This document shows, in pieces, positions 11,840 to 23,100 of a DNA stretch of 64,000 bases (position 1 is the stretch's first letter; each line of letters opens with the position of its first letter). The notes beneath the pieces are model-generated. The model saw nothing but the letters and a program-made list of their open reading frames with translations, did no database searches and was not told where the DNA came from. Source of the DNA: Caenorhabditis elegans (taxonomy: Eukaryota > Nematoda > Chromadorea > Rhabditida > Rhabditidae). Both the position numbers and the translations under genes were made by a program. The stretch spans positions 744,001 to 808,000 of the forward strand of contig NC_003282.8 of the NCBI RefSeq assembly GCF_000002985.6, read 5' to 3'.

Positions 11840-12720
11840 TTGCAAGCAATGAAAATGCAACTTTATTAGCTTCCTTTTTCCCATTTGGTTTTTTCTTTTG
11901 CAGCTCCAGTTTCTATAGTCACCTTGTTCAACATGCAAATAATATATGCTCATTTTTCAGTGTCAAATGCAACGTTTGCGGAGAAAAAAAAATCAAAAAT
12001 CCAAAGTCGGAACGTTCAGAAAGCAATGTCGAATAAGAAGATATAAAGGGTTGAGCGAACTAAATACGATGTTCGCCAAAATATATTTTTCTGTTAACAA
12101 AATTGTGTCGATTTTTTTGAGGGACTATATAAAGCAGCGGACAGTTAATTTTCGCGAGTTAATTTTAGACAGGCTTACGCATTTTGGTGCGAGAGAAAGT
12201 TGACAATGAGCGCCAGAAAGTTGACGAGGCGCGCCATAAAGCTTACAGTGTGCTACAGAGGGAAAAGTAGAGGGAAAAGTTTTGCCGAGCACGGCATAAT
12301 AGGTCGCCTTGTAGACCTTCTTTTTAGGTACGTAATACGTAATACGTAAACCTATACATTTCAGTAAGCGACCGCCGACTTGTAATCCTCTGAATCGAAA
12401 AACTCAGAATCTTTTAATGGAGGTCTATGTTAGGAGTCAAAATAATCCACCTTTTAGTTTTTGAACTCGGCCTCCCATTTCACGACCACTATAATTATTT
12501 TTTGAGTTTTTCGCAGTTTAATCTCAATACTCGCACTTCAGTCACACGACAATTCAAAATTAGATAATGCATTAATTTACTATTGGACGATGAATTTTCC
12601 ATTCAACAAAAATGAAGATTTGTAGAAAAAAAATGGATTACGGTAGTAGGGTGGATTACTACGGGTATATAGGTTGACTACACACGCTACAATAATTCAT
12701 TTTTGGAGTTTCCAGTTGAA
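11840..12720. other. Intergenic region, lectin relic to SRT gene
   Basis: I see no gene. A degenerate repeat built on GAGAAAGTTGACAA-type words lies at about 12188-12290 and recurs inside SRT intron 1 at 12915-13010. A short direct repeat ACGTAATACGTAATACGTAA occurs near 12331-12350. This interval is the likely upstream region of both the divergent lectin relic and the SRT receptor. Confidence 0.5.
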
Positions 12721-15084
12721 ATGAACTTCCTGACCAGCGATATTGAGCAGAGTCTCAACTATTTTATTCGAAATGGTTTCAATGTACATCCCCATTTTTA
12801 TAATTGTGTCGGAGTTGATGGATTTGCAATTGGACAACCGAGACAATATATTGGAACATATTTTCTAACTATGGGAATTATTTTATTAGTAAGTTATACT
12901 TTCTTGCAAGGCTACTAATGTGCGACAGAAAGTTGGCAATTTGCGGCAGTACGTTAACAGCGTACTAGAGAAAGTTGACAACTTACAAGAGAAAGGCTAC
13001 AATGTACGTCGTAAACCTATGGAATTTGTTATTTAAATTACATTTAGTAGTGAAAATTTTTAACAATATCTGTAACTGTCAGATTCGCCGGAAATTTTCA
13101 GTTTAGCCAATTGCTGGAGCATTAAAAAATTAGCAATTGCCAAAAACATTTGGCTGTCTACTCCTGATTGAACGAAACAAGTTTTTTTTTTTCAATCCCT
13201 TTTTCATTAATTTTAGCACTATTCTAACAGTTTTCAGACAATTTAAAATAAAAGCAAAATGTCTTTCAAAACTTTTTTCCCGCTTTTATCATCGCATTTC
13301 AGATGATCTACATCCCATGCCTTATAGTAATTAGTAGAAGCGATTTAATGAAGTCTTCTTGTTATAAGATCATGGTTTGGCTTGGATTTCTGGATATTGG
13401 ATGCATTTTGACCAATTCTATTGCTACCGGCTTCCTTGGAATAATGGGAGCAACATTTTGCTCGTACCCAAAATTTATTTTCATGATGGGCTCTCTTGGA
13501 TGTGGTATGTTAGCCCATTCTTGGAAAAGTACTTATAGGAATATTTCAGGATGCTGGATGGGATCCTGTGCTACCTGTATCCTTCTTGGAATCAATCGAT
13601 GTTGTGATGTTAATCAACATCTCCGAATCCGCACCATATTCATCGGCCGGAAAATCTACCTCACTATAGCTGTCCCCATTCTTTTTACAATTTACTCGAT
13701 ATTTTTCACCAAACCCGTTATATTTAATTCAAACTATATGAGCTGGTTCTTTAATCCAATGCTCCCTGGTCACGAGGTATAGGGGGGAATTGGGCAATAA
13801 TAACAAAAAACTATACGATTTCAGGCGACCGACTACATAAACATCGCACATACCATCAACAACTGTGTTGTTTCCCTGGCAACTACAGCAATATACTCGT
13901 ATCTATGCATTCTATTGTTCGCCAAGAGCAAACATTTCCGTTCAGAGTCGATTTCAAGAACTCAGACTCAGGTAAAAAAATTAGCAGTTATGGAGTGCTG
14001 TGCATGGAGGCGCGGCCCGCCCGTCTCGCCCGGAAATCGCCTCAAAAAATTATAAATGAACATGAAAAGGAAAAAGGCATATATACAATAACAGTATGCA
14101 TAGTATGCATAGTATACAAAAAAGGTTAAATAACTTATATGACAACTTATATACAACACCGGCTCAAAATCAGCGTTCCACGTTGTGATGTTATTTTATT
14201 TTTGTTAGCTGAAGAACATTCTTGGTGTATTTAACTAAAACTTGATACATGCTTGAAAATTCTGCCAAATCCAGAAAAAAAACATTCTAGAACATCAAGA
14301 ATTTGCGCGGCAATTCAAAGTTTAAAGCATGGTCGAGCTGGTATTTTCCTTTTCTTTGGACCTAGTTATATCAAACTTTCAGTTGTTTCACCACAACCAC
14401 TACAACTTTTTTCAAGGCTAACTGTGAATCTTTCAGTGTCATGACAAACAACTGATTCCAGATCTTCTTCCAATCCGTCCTGATCTGCTCTTTCAATGCA
14501 ATCGCTGCCTACATCTATGTCTACATGCAATTCTTCTATTCTCCCCCAGCCGTTGTGCTTGTTGGACAGCTTGCATGGCAGTGCGCTCACGGTGAGAACA
14601 AAAACTCGTTGCTAAAACACACTTTTTTGTCAGCATTTTTTTTGTGAAAAATGTAACTTCATGTGAATTTCACTATACGAATGAATAATTGGGATGACAA
14701 AAAAAAAATGAAAAAGCACGAAGATGATGACAATTTTGAGCTCGTTGAAGTAGAAGGAGAAACCAATAGTAATTCATCAAAATGAAAATTTCAACAAAAA
14801 AAATAACTTTTTTTCGGTAATTTTAAGACTCCTCCGTGCAGGTCTATAGGAGTACACCTAATTTTTTTTAATTCTCTAATATTTCAGGATCCGTTTGCAT
14901 CGTGTACATCACAATGAACAAGACCGTCCGACGAGGGGTCATCGATCTTTTGGTGCCACGTATCATTAGAGATAAGGCCAGAATTGGCTCCAATCGGACA
15001 ACGACTCTTCGTCCGATCCTTAGTGTAGTCGGTGTTGAGGCGAGGTTGACAACAAGGACTGGAAGTTCTGGACCTGTGTTTTAA
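12721..15084 (+). CDS. Serpentine chemoreceptor, SRT family
   Basis: The product is a seven-transmembrane receptor of 356 aa, probably a chemosensory GPCR. Exons: 12721-12888, 13303-13504, 13550-13776, 13825-13971, 14462-14591, 14888-15084; the frame is open throughout. The N-terminus has the SRT pattern FYNCVGVDGF ... GQPRQYIGTYFLTMGIILL followed by MIYIPCLIVI (TM1). Further hydrophobic segments are ICILTNSIATGFLGIMGATF (approximate), KIYLTIAVPILFTIYSIFF, INNCVVSLATTAIYSYLCIL, QSVLICSFNAIAAYIYVYM and VVLVGQLAWQCAHGSVCIVY. The ATG at 12721 is preferred: only a TTG lies upstream in frame. The tail of about 45 residues is basic and Ser/Thr-rich. The gene appears intact. Family assignment is by resemblance, and the srt number is unknown. 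Confidence 0.85.
14681..14785 (+). other. Short acidic ORF inside SRT intron 5
   Basis: A 34-codon ORF (starts MNNWDDKKKMKK, core DDDNFELVEVEGE) lies inside the last SRT intron. Its mixed acidic/hydrophobic composition is unlike the surrounding A/T-rich sequence. There is no strong acceptor or donor joining it to the receptor. It could be a gene fragment or chance. Confidence 0.25.
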
Positions 15085-16617
15085 AATTTTTTTTTAATGA
15101 ACTTAATTTTTAATCTTTAAAGAAAAGTTTTAATCCATTGAAAGTCTATGTATTTTTCCTATTAGTTTTGCACCCCAAACTTTGACAACTGATATCTTAG
15201 TTATCGTGTGTCCTATGCAAAAACTGTCCATCGACAAAATATTTGTTACTTCTTTTTCAATCGTTTCGTAGTTAATTATTTATTGATATCTCTAAAATGA
15301 ACCGAGTTATAACATTTTAAACTCATGTATTTAGTGGAATGCCATACTAGAGAAAAAAAATACAAACTTCATTCAATTTCTCCCTACTCATTTTCTCCTT
15401 ACATTTCATTCTTTATTTTACTTTCTCATTACTACTTGATGAATAATAAACGTACTTATATATGAATATACATACTCCAAGAAAAACGACCAAAGTCCAT
15501 GTGTCTGGGCTACATGACTCTCCCCAATTGTCATCGTGTACTTTGAGAAGAAGCAGCTCACCGGGGAGGGCTCAACGAGCTCGCCTTCTTGGCTCCGCCT
15601 ACATTGTCACGACGACGATGTGCATATATACGCTTAATATATAGGTTGGGATAGCTAGCAGTCAAGACAAATAGCTCTATTTTTTTTGTTTCTTTGGTCG
15701 GCTTTGTTTTGCTTGAAATTGAAGATTTTTTTCTTCAGTGTCTGTAAAAATTTCTAGGACTCTATATCGTTTATTACAGTCTTTAAAAATTAATAAAAAC
15801 TAAAAATTTGCTCATTTTTTAGGAAAAACTTTAAAACTAAAAATTGAATAACAACAAAATTTTGAAAACTTGTTCAATGATGAACATTTTCAAAAAATAT
15901 GCAGGATACTGTTAGAAAGCTTTAAAAAGTTTCTAAAATTTGCTGAAATTTTAGAAAAATTTTTTTAATTCAGAAAATTTCCGAAAATTGCGGAAAGTTT
16001 TATTAAGTTTTCAGAAACTTGTAGAAAATTGTCAGAAAGTTTCTGACAGTTTCAGAAAACTTTTAAAACAATTTCACAAAATTTCAAAAAGTTCTAGAAA
16101 GTCTTAGAAGACTTCAGAAAGCTTTAGAAAATTTCATCAAATTTCAATTGTCTTGAACTTTCTGAAACTTTTTAAAACTTTCTAGAACTGTCTGAGTCTT
16201 TCTGAAACATAATAGCATAATAGTGGAAGGGCCCAAGTGCATCAAAGCATGCGCGGAGTTTGCTCCATTACCTCTAACTTTCTCGTGATGTTTGGTGCTC
16301 TTTTTCCCCCTTCCTTCCCGTGCCTATTGTCTTTTACTTTATCCATTTTCCCATTCATTTTCCCTTTAATTTTCTTCGTTTATCCCTTCCTCCATTTCTC
16401 GTTCTGTCTGCTTTTCTCTCAACCTTTTCCATCTATTGCAAAGAGAGTATCCACTATAAATCTCCCTTCTCCATCTCCCCTTCTGGCTCATGCACCACAC
16501 CACAACCAAAAAAAACGTGTTTTTGATTATTGGCTTGTTCCCCTCCGGCTTCTTCTTCTTCTCCTAACTCCTCTACATTTCGTCCACAACTTTTTTTTCA
16601 GTATTTCCAATTTCAAC
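15085..16617. other. Intergenic region, SRT to GST
   Basis: No gene seen. A dispersed repeat lies at about 15180-15320 (copy of 6940-7075). A run of GAAACTTTCTGAAACTTTTTAG-like degenerate words lies at about 15850-16205; the same words fill GST intron 2. A strongly pyrimidine-rich block (about 16290-16610) directly precedes the GST start and ends in TTTTTTTTCAG, which fits a trans-splice acceptor. Confidence 0.5.
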
Positions 16618-18295
16618 ATGTCTCCCGACCAAAAACATCGCTACAAGCTCTATTACGTCAATATGAGAGGACGCGCCGAGCCAATTAGATTGGTTTTTCA
16701 GTAGGTGGAGAAGTTGAAAAAATTCTGATCTTGATATATTTACAGCTTTCTTGGTGTGGACTTTGAAGATTACCGAATGGATAAAGGAGACTTCACTGGA
16801 GCTATGAAAGATAGTAGGTGACAGAAACTTCCTCAGATTTTTAGAAACCAAACCTAGCAATTTTTTTGAAATTTCAAAGTGCTCTGGAATCCTGTCTTCG
16901 GGGATGTTTGGAATTTTTTTTTCAAACTTTTATAAACTTTTCAAAACGCTTCAAATTATTTCAAAACGTCTGAAACCATTTGAAAAATTTTGGAAAATAT
17001 CAGAAAGTTCTGAAGTTTTATGGAAATTATTGTGACTTTCTGAAACGTTCTAGAAACATTTGGAAACTTCTGAATCTTTTGTGAAGTTTGGCAAAAACTT
17101 CTCAAAATGATCGAACACTTTTTGGAAAATTTATGAAAAGTTTTGGTAACTTGACGGAATTTTATGGAAATATTTGGAAATTTCCAGCATTTCTGAAAAA
17201 TTTTGAAACCGTTTAAAAACTACCAAAAAATTTTGAGGATTTCAAGAAATTTCTGGAAACTGATTGTATATTTCGGAAGTATCTAGCATCTTTTAAAAAA
17301 TTTTGGAAACCAATGAAAATTTTTTGTTGGAAAGTTGGAAACTTTTTAAGCTGTTGGAAGCTACTAGAACTTTTTTTTTGGGAATTGCTTGAAAGTATTC
17401 AAAAAAATTAGGAATGTTGTAAGTGATGTTCTGTGATCTTTTGAAGTTTCTTAAAATCTTTCGGGAACTTCTCTTTTTTTAGAAACATTTGGAAATTTTT
17501 AAAAATTTTCGAATACTTCTGGAAACTTTCGGAATCATTAGGAAAATTATGGAAAGTTTTAAAAATTTTTGGAAAATTTTCAGTCAGATGAATCTTTCCA
17601 GAAGCCCCAATGAAACAGCTCCCTTTTATCGAAATCGATGGAGGAAAGACTACTCTCTGTCAGACGGTATCTATTTGCCGCTACCTGGCAAAGTCAATTC
17701 AGCCGGATAGATGGTTCGGCGGAGCTACCAAAACCGATTCGGCCAAAGTGGACATGATGGCTGATGGGTTTGCTGATTTGTTCCAGCTTGCCGCAATGGC
17801 TAAGTATGCACCGGATCCCATCAAGGTAGCAACTATACCTACTATAAAAACCAATTTTATCTCCTTTAGGATTCCATGATGGGGACCTACAAAGAGTCCA
17901 TTGGTCCAAAGCTGGAAAATATGCAAGATTTGTTGAAAAAAAGCAAAGGAGAGTACTTCGTGGGAAAATCGATCCATTGGTGTGATGTCTACATTCTTGG
18001 GGTGTTGCAGGCATTGGATGAGGTGAGAATGGGAGACTTCTGCGCTAGAAAGCTGGAAGCCTACGCCCTCTAGAACCTTAGTAAAGTGCGTCAAAAAGGT
18101 GACGACTTTTGCTGTAAATGGGTCAGACTTACTCCAATCGTGCCCTAAAAAGACCTCTATACTAATTTCCAGAGCGACGACGGTGTCTTCGACAATCTTC
18201 CCGAACTCCGCGAGTACTATCTCAGAATGCGCAACCTGCCGGAATTAAAGGAATATATTGACGCCAACTGGCCGGAGACAAAATACAAAGAGTGA
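16618..18295 (+). CDS. Glutathione S-transferase, sigma-like nematode class
   Basis: The product is a cytosolic detoxification enzyme of 216 aa that conjugates glutathione to electrophiles. Exons: 16618-16700, 16746-16813, 17602-17825, 17870-18022, 18173-18295. The thioredoxin-fold N-domain shows YKLYYVNMRGRAEPIRLVF (Tyr13 in the usual catalytic place), PMKQLPFIEIDGGK and the SNAIL-type segment QTVSICRYLAKS. The C-domain shows YFVGKSIHWCDVYILGVLQALDE and ends NLPELKEYIDANWPETKYKE. It is slightly longer than the common 206-208 aa. The start follows the acceptor TTTTTTTTCAG at 16591-16601, as expected for SL trans-splicing. Intron 2 (16814-17601) is packed with GGAAATTTTTGGAAACT-like words. It is convergent with the collagen, with only about 157 bases between stop codons. 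In the typical GST motif, Ser precedes Arg near the glutathione site; here it reads QTVS. Confidence 0.9.
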
Positions 18296-18427
18296 TAACA
18301 TGTTTGAGTACCTGATTGTGATTTCTGTGAGAAACTATGATTCTGATAGTGATTCTGAACAAATTCTGATGTTTTAATATTTTTGAGTGCCAGTAAATAT
18401 GTATTTGGAGGTTTTGAATGCAAATCG

Positions 18428-18433
18428 TTTATT
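18428..18433 (-). other. Collagen poly(A) signal
   Basis: On the minus strand AATAAA lies 20 bases past the collagen stop codon, giving a very short 3' UTR, as is usual for abundant nematode collagen messages. Confidence 0.6.
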
Positions 18434-18452
18434 TTGAATGAAAAAAGTAGGC

Positions 18453-19664
18453 TTAAGCGTGACGAGCAGCTGCGGCAGCTTTACGTTGAACGGCAACACG
18501 CTTCTTGGCAAGAACCTTGCGAGCAACCTTTCTGCGGGAGAATCCTTGTGGTCCTCCGTGATGAGCACCGGCTCCATATCCTCCTCCGCCTCCTCCACGC
18601 CCTGGGCATGGGCAGTAGGCAGCGTCGGTTCCTGGGGTTCCATCGTTTCCTGGAGCTCCTGGCTGTCCGTCTGGTCCTGGCTGTCCTGGGGCTCCTGGGC
18701 GCCCGGATGGTCCTGGTGGTCCTGGTGGTCCAACTCCGTATCCACCTCCTGGAGCTCCATTGTTTCCTGGTGGTCCTGGTGGTCCGGCTGGTCCTGGTGG
18801 TCCTGGTCGGGAAGATCCTCCTTGTGCGTTCTTTCCTGGACGTCCTGGCTGTCCTGGTGCTCCTGGTTGTCCTGGTGATCCGGCGTCTCCGGCTGGTCCT
18901 GGGGCTCCTGGTGCTCCGACACCTCCTCCGAATGATGGGGCTCCTGGCTGTCCGTCGTTTCCTGGGCGTCCTGCTTGTCCGGCTGGTCCTGGTGGTCCTG
19001 GTGGTCCGGCTGGGCAGGTCTTGCATCCTCCGGCGCTTCCCTCGGAAGCTCCATTTGATCCAGCTCCTCCGTTTGATCCAGGTTGTCCTGGGGCTCCTGG
19101 GAGTCCATCAAGTCCGGCTTGTCCTGGTGGTCCACGTGGTCCTGGTGGGCAGGTGTTGGAGCTTGGGGAGCATTGGCATCCACCACCTCCGCCGCCACCA
19201 CCTCCGTATCCTCCTCCGACGGCTCCTCCATGGCCTCCTCCGTGTCCTCCACCGTAGCCTCCACCGCCTCCTCCTCCTACAGCTCCTCCATATCCACCTC
19301 CGACGGCGGCTCCTCCGTGTCCACCTCCATATCCGCCGCCTCCTCCATATTGAGCGTATCCTCTCTTCTCACGGTTTGGTGCAATCACGTCGTTGATGGC
19401 TTCCCAGGCAATGTTGGATTTAACCTAGAAATTTGAAATTTGACTGTGCACCTCGCGCTGTGGACGAGGTCCTGGTAAGCCCTATTGAGCGGCCATGAGG
19501 CTCCTGGATCCTAGACCTACCTTGAACGCATCCATATCGACCATAACCTCATCATAGAGAGAGTTGACGTCATTGAAGACCTGGGCGGCAAAGAAAAGAC
19601 AAGCAAGAATAGTCACACCGGACAGCACTGCTGCCCCGGTGGCAAATTTGATTGAAGCGGACAT
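18453..19664 (-). CDS. col-103: Cuticle collagen (N-terminal TM, furin site, Gly-X-Y)
   Basis: This is a structural protein of the nematode exoskeleton, 371 aa, secreted by the hypodermis. Exons on the minus strand: 19664-19521 and 19424-18453. Residues 1-48 hold the signal anchor ([19 protein letters not shown]). Then come [13 protein letters not shown] and the furin-type site NREKR. A long Gly/Tyr/His-rich segment ([13 protein letters not shown] type, about 60 residues) precedes [13 protein letters not shown], where the triple helix begins. Several Gly-X-Y blocks are separated by short interruptions with Cys pairs ([20 protein letters not shown]). The tail is basic ([13 protein letters not shown]). 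The GC-rich repeat makes long spurious frames on the other strands. A TATA box lies 36 bases upstream. The symbol is recalled from the C. elegans gene order on chromosome IV next to ech-5 and mrpl-2; the family is certain, the number is not. Confidence 0.9.
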
Positions 19665-19699
19665 TGCTGTACCGACTGACGAATTCCGTCGCTCGAGTT

Positions 19700-19708
19700 C
19701 CTTTTATA
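19700..19708 (-). promoter_or_regulatory. TATA box of the collagen gene
   Basis: TATAAAAGG on the minus strand ends 36 bases before the collagen ATG. That places a start site only about 5-10 bases upstream of the ATG, typical of highly transcribed collagen genes. A CTCGAG lies between the box and the ATG. Confidence 0.7.
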
Positions 19709-20177
19709 CTGAATTCTTACTAGGCATTTGAAAACGGTTTCAAGGACAGTTCTCTCTCCGTTTTCCAATTTTTCCGTTTTCCTGACCGAAAAACAGTCCG
19801 AAAACCGAAATTAACCGTCTGCGTCTCGTTACAGAATTCTCAATTTTTCCGTTACGTTTTTTCCCGAACGTCCTTGTCCTCTTCTTCGCCCAACCAAAAC
19901 ATCTTCCATTTCTCTGATTCTCTCACTCACTCACAGTCTCTCTCTAGATAGTTTTGTCTTAACGGTTCTACCGGGTTGACTTGATTTTGTTGACTAGATA
20001 GATGGCATAGGGCATAACTTTTTCGAAGGAAAAGAGATAGAAATGGGCAGCTAATTTGATGTTTGAGTTTTTTGGGGAAAAAATCTTCATTTTGAAAAAT
20101 TTTATAATTAAAAAATTAAAAAACAATTCAATACCTCGTAGTAAAAAATAAAGACAATGAGATTGCGGGAAGAGAAA
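19709..20177. other. Upstream region of the collagen / 3' flank of EB gene
   Basis: No gene. It contains GTTTTCC/GAAAAC-rich words at 19740-19815, a CTCTCTCACTCACTCAC stretch at about 19918-19945, and A/T-rich sequence toward the end of the EB-module gene. Collagen control elements are expected here but I cannot name one. Confidence 0.4.
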
Positions 20178-23100
20178 TTATCCAAAATTGAGTCCGCCAC
20201 CTCCATTTCCAGCTCCGAGGAATTGTCCGAAAAGTTTGAACAGGTCGTTTCCAGGATTGATGGGCACTCCGGGGATTATGGCGGCTGGAAAAATTGGAAT
20301 TTTTAAACGTTTCAAAAATCTCATATGTGGTCAGATTTTTTGGAAGAAATTCAACTCTGAAAAAAACCTCAAACTATTCGTAAGTTTCACAATATTTGCC
20401 TCAAAAACATAGCACCCGGTCTTTCAATAACTGCAAAAGGGTATGTACCTTTAAGGATTTTTCATTTAACAGAAATTTATCGCGGCGAGACCGGGTACCG
20501 TCTTTTTGAGGCAGAAGTCGTGGAATTTCAATTTTCGGTAATTACAAACATCATAAAATCGTTTATTTTTCAGTCGAAACTTTTCAGAAAAATTTATTCT
20601 CAATTCATTTTGTTTTCAGAAAATATGTAGAGTTCTTTAGTTTCATAACTATCTGAACCGCCTGAAGAAAAAACTTAAAAACTCACGTGCTGGTGCTGAA
20701 GTCGTCGTTGGTGGGGCTGGAATCTCAACGCATTTTCCATTTTTCGCTGCAAACCCACAACGGCACATGCATCTTCCACGGTAGCATCCCGAATTTTGTG
20801 GACATTGCTTTTGAATGAAGCAGAGGGAATTGAGCGGTACAGCCTGAAAAATATATAGCTAAAGCTTGAAAATTATTTGTTGTTTGGCTAGTTCAAAAAG
20901 GTAATTTCGAATTTTAATTGAACCTGAAATATATATTTTTTTCATTTTAATTGTGCCGAAGGATAAAAAACACTTATAAATATTTTGTTAACTCACGTGG
21001 TTTCAGAATGTCCCATCTCGGTTTTATCTACAAAAAAAGCGGTAATGTAGACGTAGACTTCTCGATTGATTTTGCATGGTTAAGAACGTGCTAACGTCAC
21101 ATTTTTCTGGGGAAAAAATTCGCGCATTTTTTGCAGATCAAACCGCGATGGGACAACCGCATACAACGTGTTAATTGGATATTTTTGAATAGAACAACCG
21201 ACAACCGAGATATAAGTTGTCAAAGTTGAACAATGAAGGTGCGATACAAAGTCAAAAATTAAGAAAAGTTCCTACAAAATACCGCCTGCCTACCTGCTTA
21301 CAAACCTACCGCCTATTTGCCCCATCTCCCTTACCTTCATACAACTTGTGTCCTTTGACAAATTCTCACTCTCACAGTCCCTCGAACACGATTGAGATGG
21401 ATTTTTCAATGGATTCGTGAGCACATCAACTGCTGGGTGGAAATTTTGTTGACATTGACACTGTCCCTTCATGCATTCCATTCCCTCTCCACCACCACAT
21501 TGAGCATTCGATGTGCACGCTGAGTTGAGTTGCCCACGTGGCATACAGTGATAGTCGACGTAGAGAGCATTTGGAGCCATCGCATTGCATGGACGACGGC
21601 AGCAAGCGGCTTGGGAGAAACTTCCGTCTGAATTTGCATTGCAAATAAAATTTTGGATTTTATTGAAATTACCTGACAAAAAGTAACAGTAATGGGAATC
21701 AGATGGGCATTTGAGAGCTGGAGCTGCATCTGGATCACAAGAATATCTGGTGTCCGTGGTAGTGTTTAATGGGCAGATCACGGGGCAGCAGTGCCCTGAA
21801 AAGTTGTGTTTTTTGTTTTTATTAAAACATTTGAAATTCCGCCGAAAAGTGGGAAAAAAATGGAAAGTTATAAATTCCCTACTATTTTTTTGTTGGAACA
21901 TTTAGAATTTTAATTTTTCGAAAAAATTTCTCAAAAGTTAATATTTAAAATTCCAGTCAAATTTTTTAGTTAAACAGAAAATAGAATTTCCTGTCAAAAC
22001 TTATTTAAGATTTAAAGTTTGAATTGGTGCCAAAAATTTTCAAACAATTCAGATTTGAATATCTTGCCAAATAAATTATAAAAGTTTAAAAAATGATTCG
22101 GCCAAAAACAGAAGAAAATTGAATTGCATACCTCTTTATTCTTTTAAAAATAATTTCAATTTTTCGCTTAAAATGTAGAAAAATCAAAATTTAAAAAGTT
22201 TGAATTGGAATTCTCACCAAAAAATTAAGGCATTTTATTAATTTTATTGCCAAAACTTCTCGAAAAATCTGAATTTCAAACCAGAAATTTGCGAGAAATC
22301 TTTTCGAAAAAGCATTTAAGCTCCCACCTAAGTTCAAAAAATAATGAATTCGATTTTCCGCCAAGATAGTTTTTCGGATACATAAAACTTGAATTTTCGC
22401 AAAAATTTATTTTTTTCTCAGTGACTACAAACTACAGAGAATACTAATTAAGTACTGTTAAAAACCAACCAACTTGACTCTCCCCAGCAGTAATACAAAC
22501 TTGACCCATTGGACAATTGTCTTGATTTGAAGGAATGTTAAAGGCGAGTGATGGATCGGATTTTCGAACACAGCTCTGTCCTGGAAGCTTTCCGAATGGA
22601 CAATTGGCAGCAGCTACGCATCGAGAGCCCTGAAAAATATTTCATTTGAATTCAAATAACTTATTAGAATTTAAATAAATTATACCATTTGAATAGTTCC
22701 AGTGATGCAGACGCATTGCGAATTGACACATGCTGAGAATGGAGAAGTACAATCATAATGTCTGGAACAACGATCTCCGACTCGAGAAGTTGTAATGCAT
22801 TCTCCATTTGACACTCGTGTTGTTCCACGTTGCACACACTGGCATTCACCGTTACGGCAGAAAAGGGGCTCGCGGCATTTGGAGGAGCAACGGGCTCCGA
22901 TTTTTGCGGGTACTGGAAGAATTGTTTGGTCATGTTTGTAATAAATATTCATTATTTTTCAATCAGTGTAAGGTTTAAAGTGGCCAAAATGATAGAAAAC
23001 AATCTATACGATTTTTCTAAATATTTTAACAATTTTTTTTCAATTTTTATGTTTGAATTCCCGCGCAAATTAATAATCTAGATTTTATATTTTCGCGCAT

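Noticed and set aside
11737-12203. Plus-strand ORFs of 85-99 codons near the lectin relic
   Set aside because: They are antisense to the lectin signal-peptide exon and its upstream flank, with no family resemblance.
18374-19436. Several long open frames (up to about 330 codons) on both strands across the collagen gene
   Set aside because: They arise from the GC-rich Gly-X-Y codon periodicity. Only the frame joined to the signal-anchor exon gives a known protein family.
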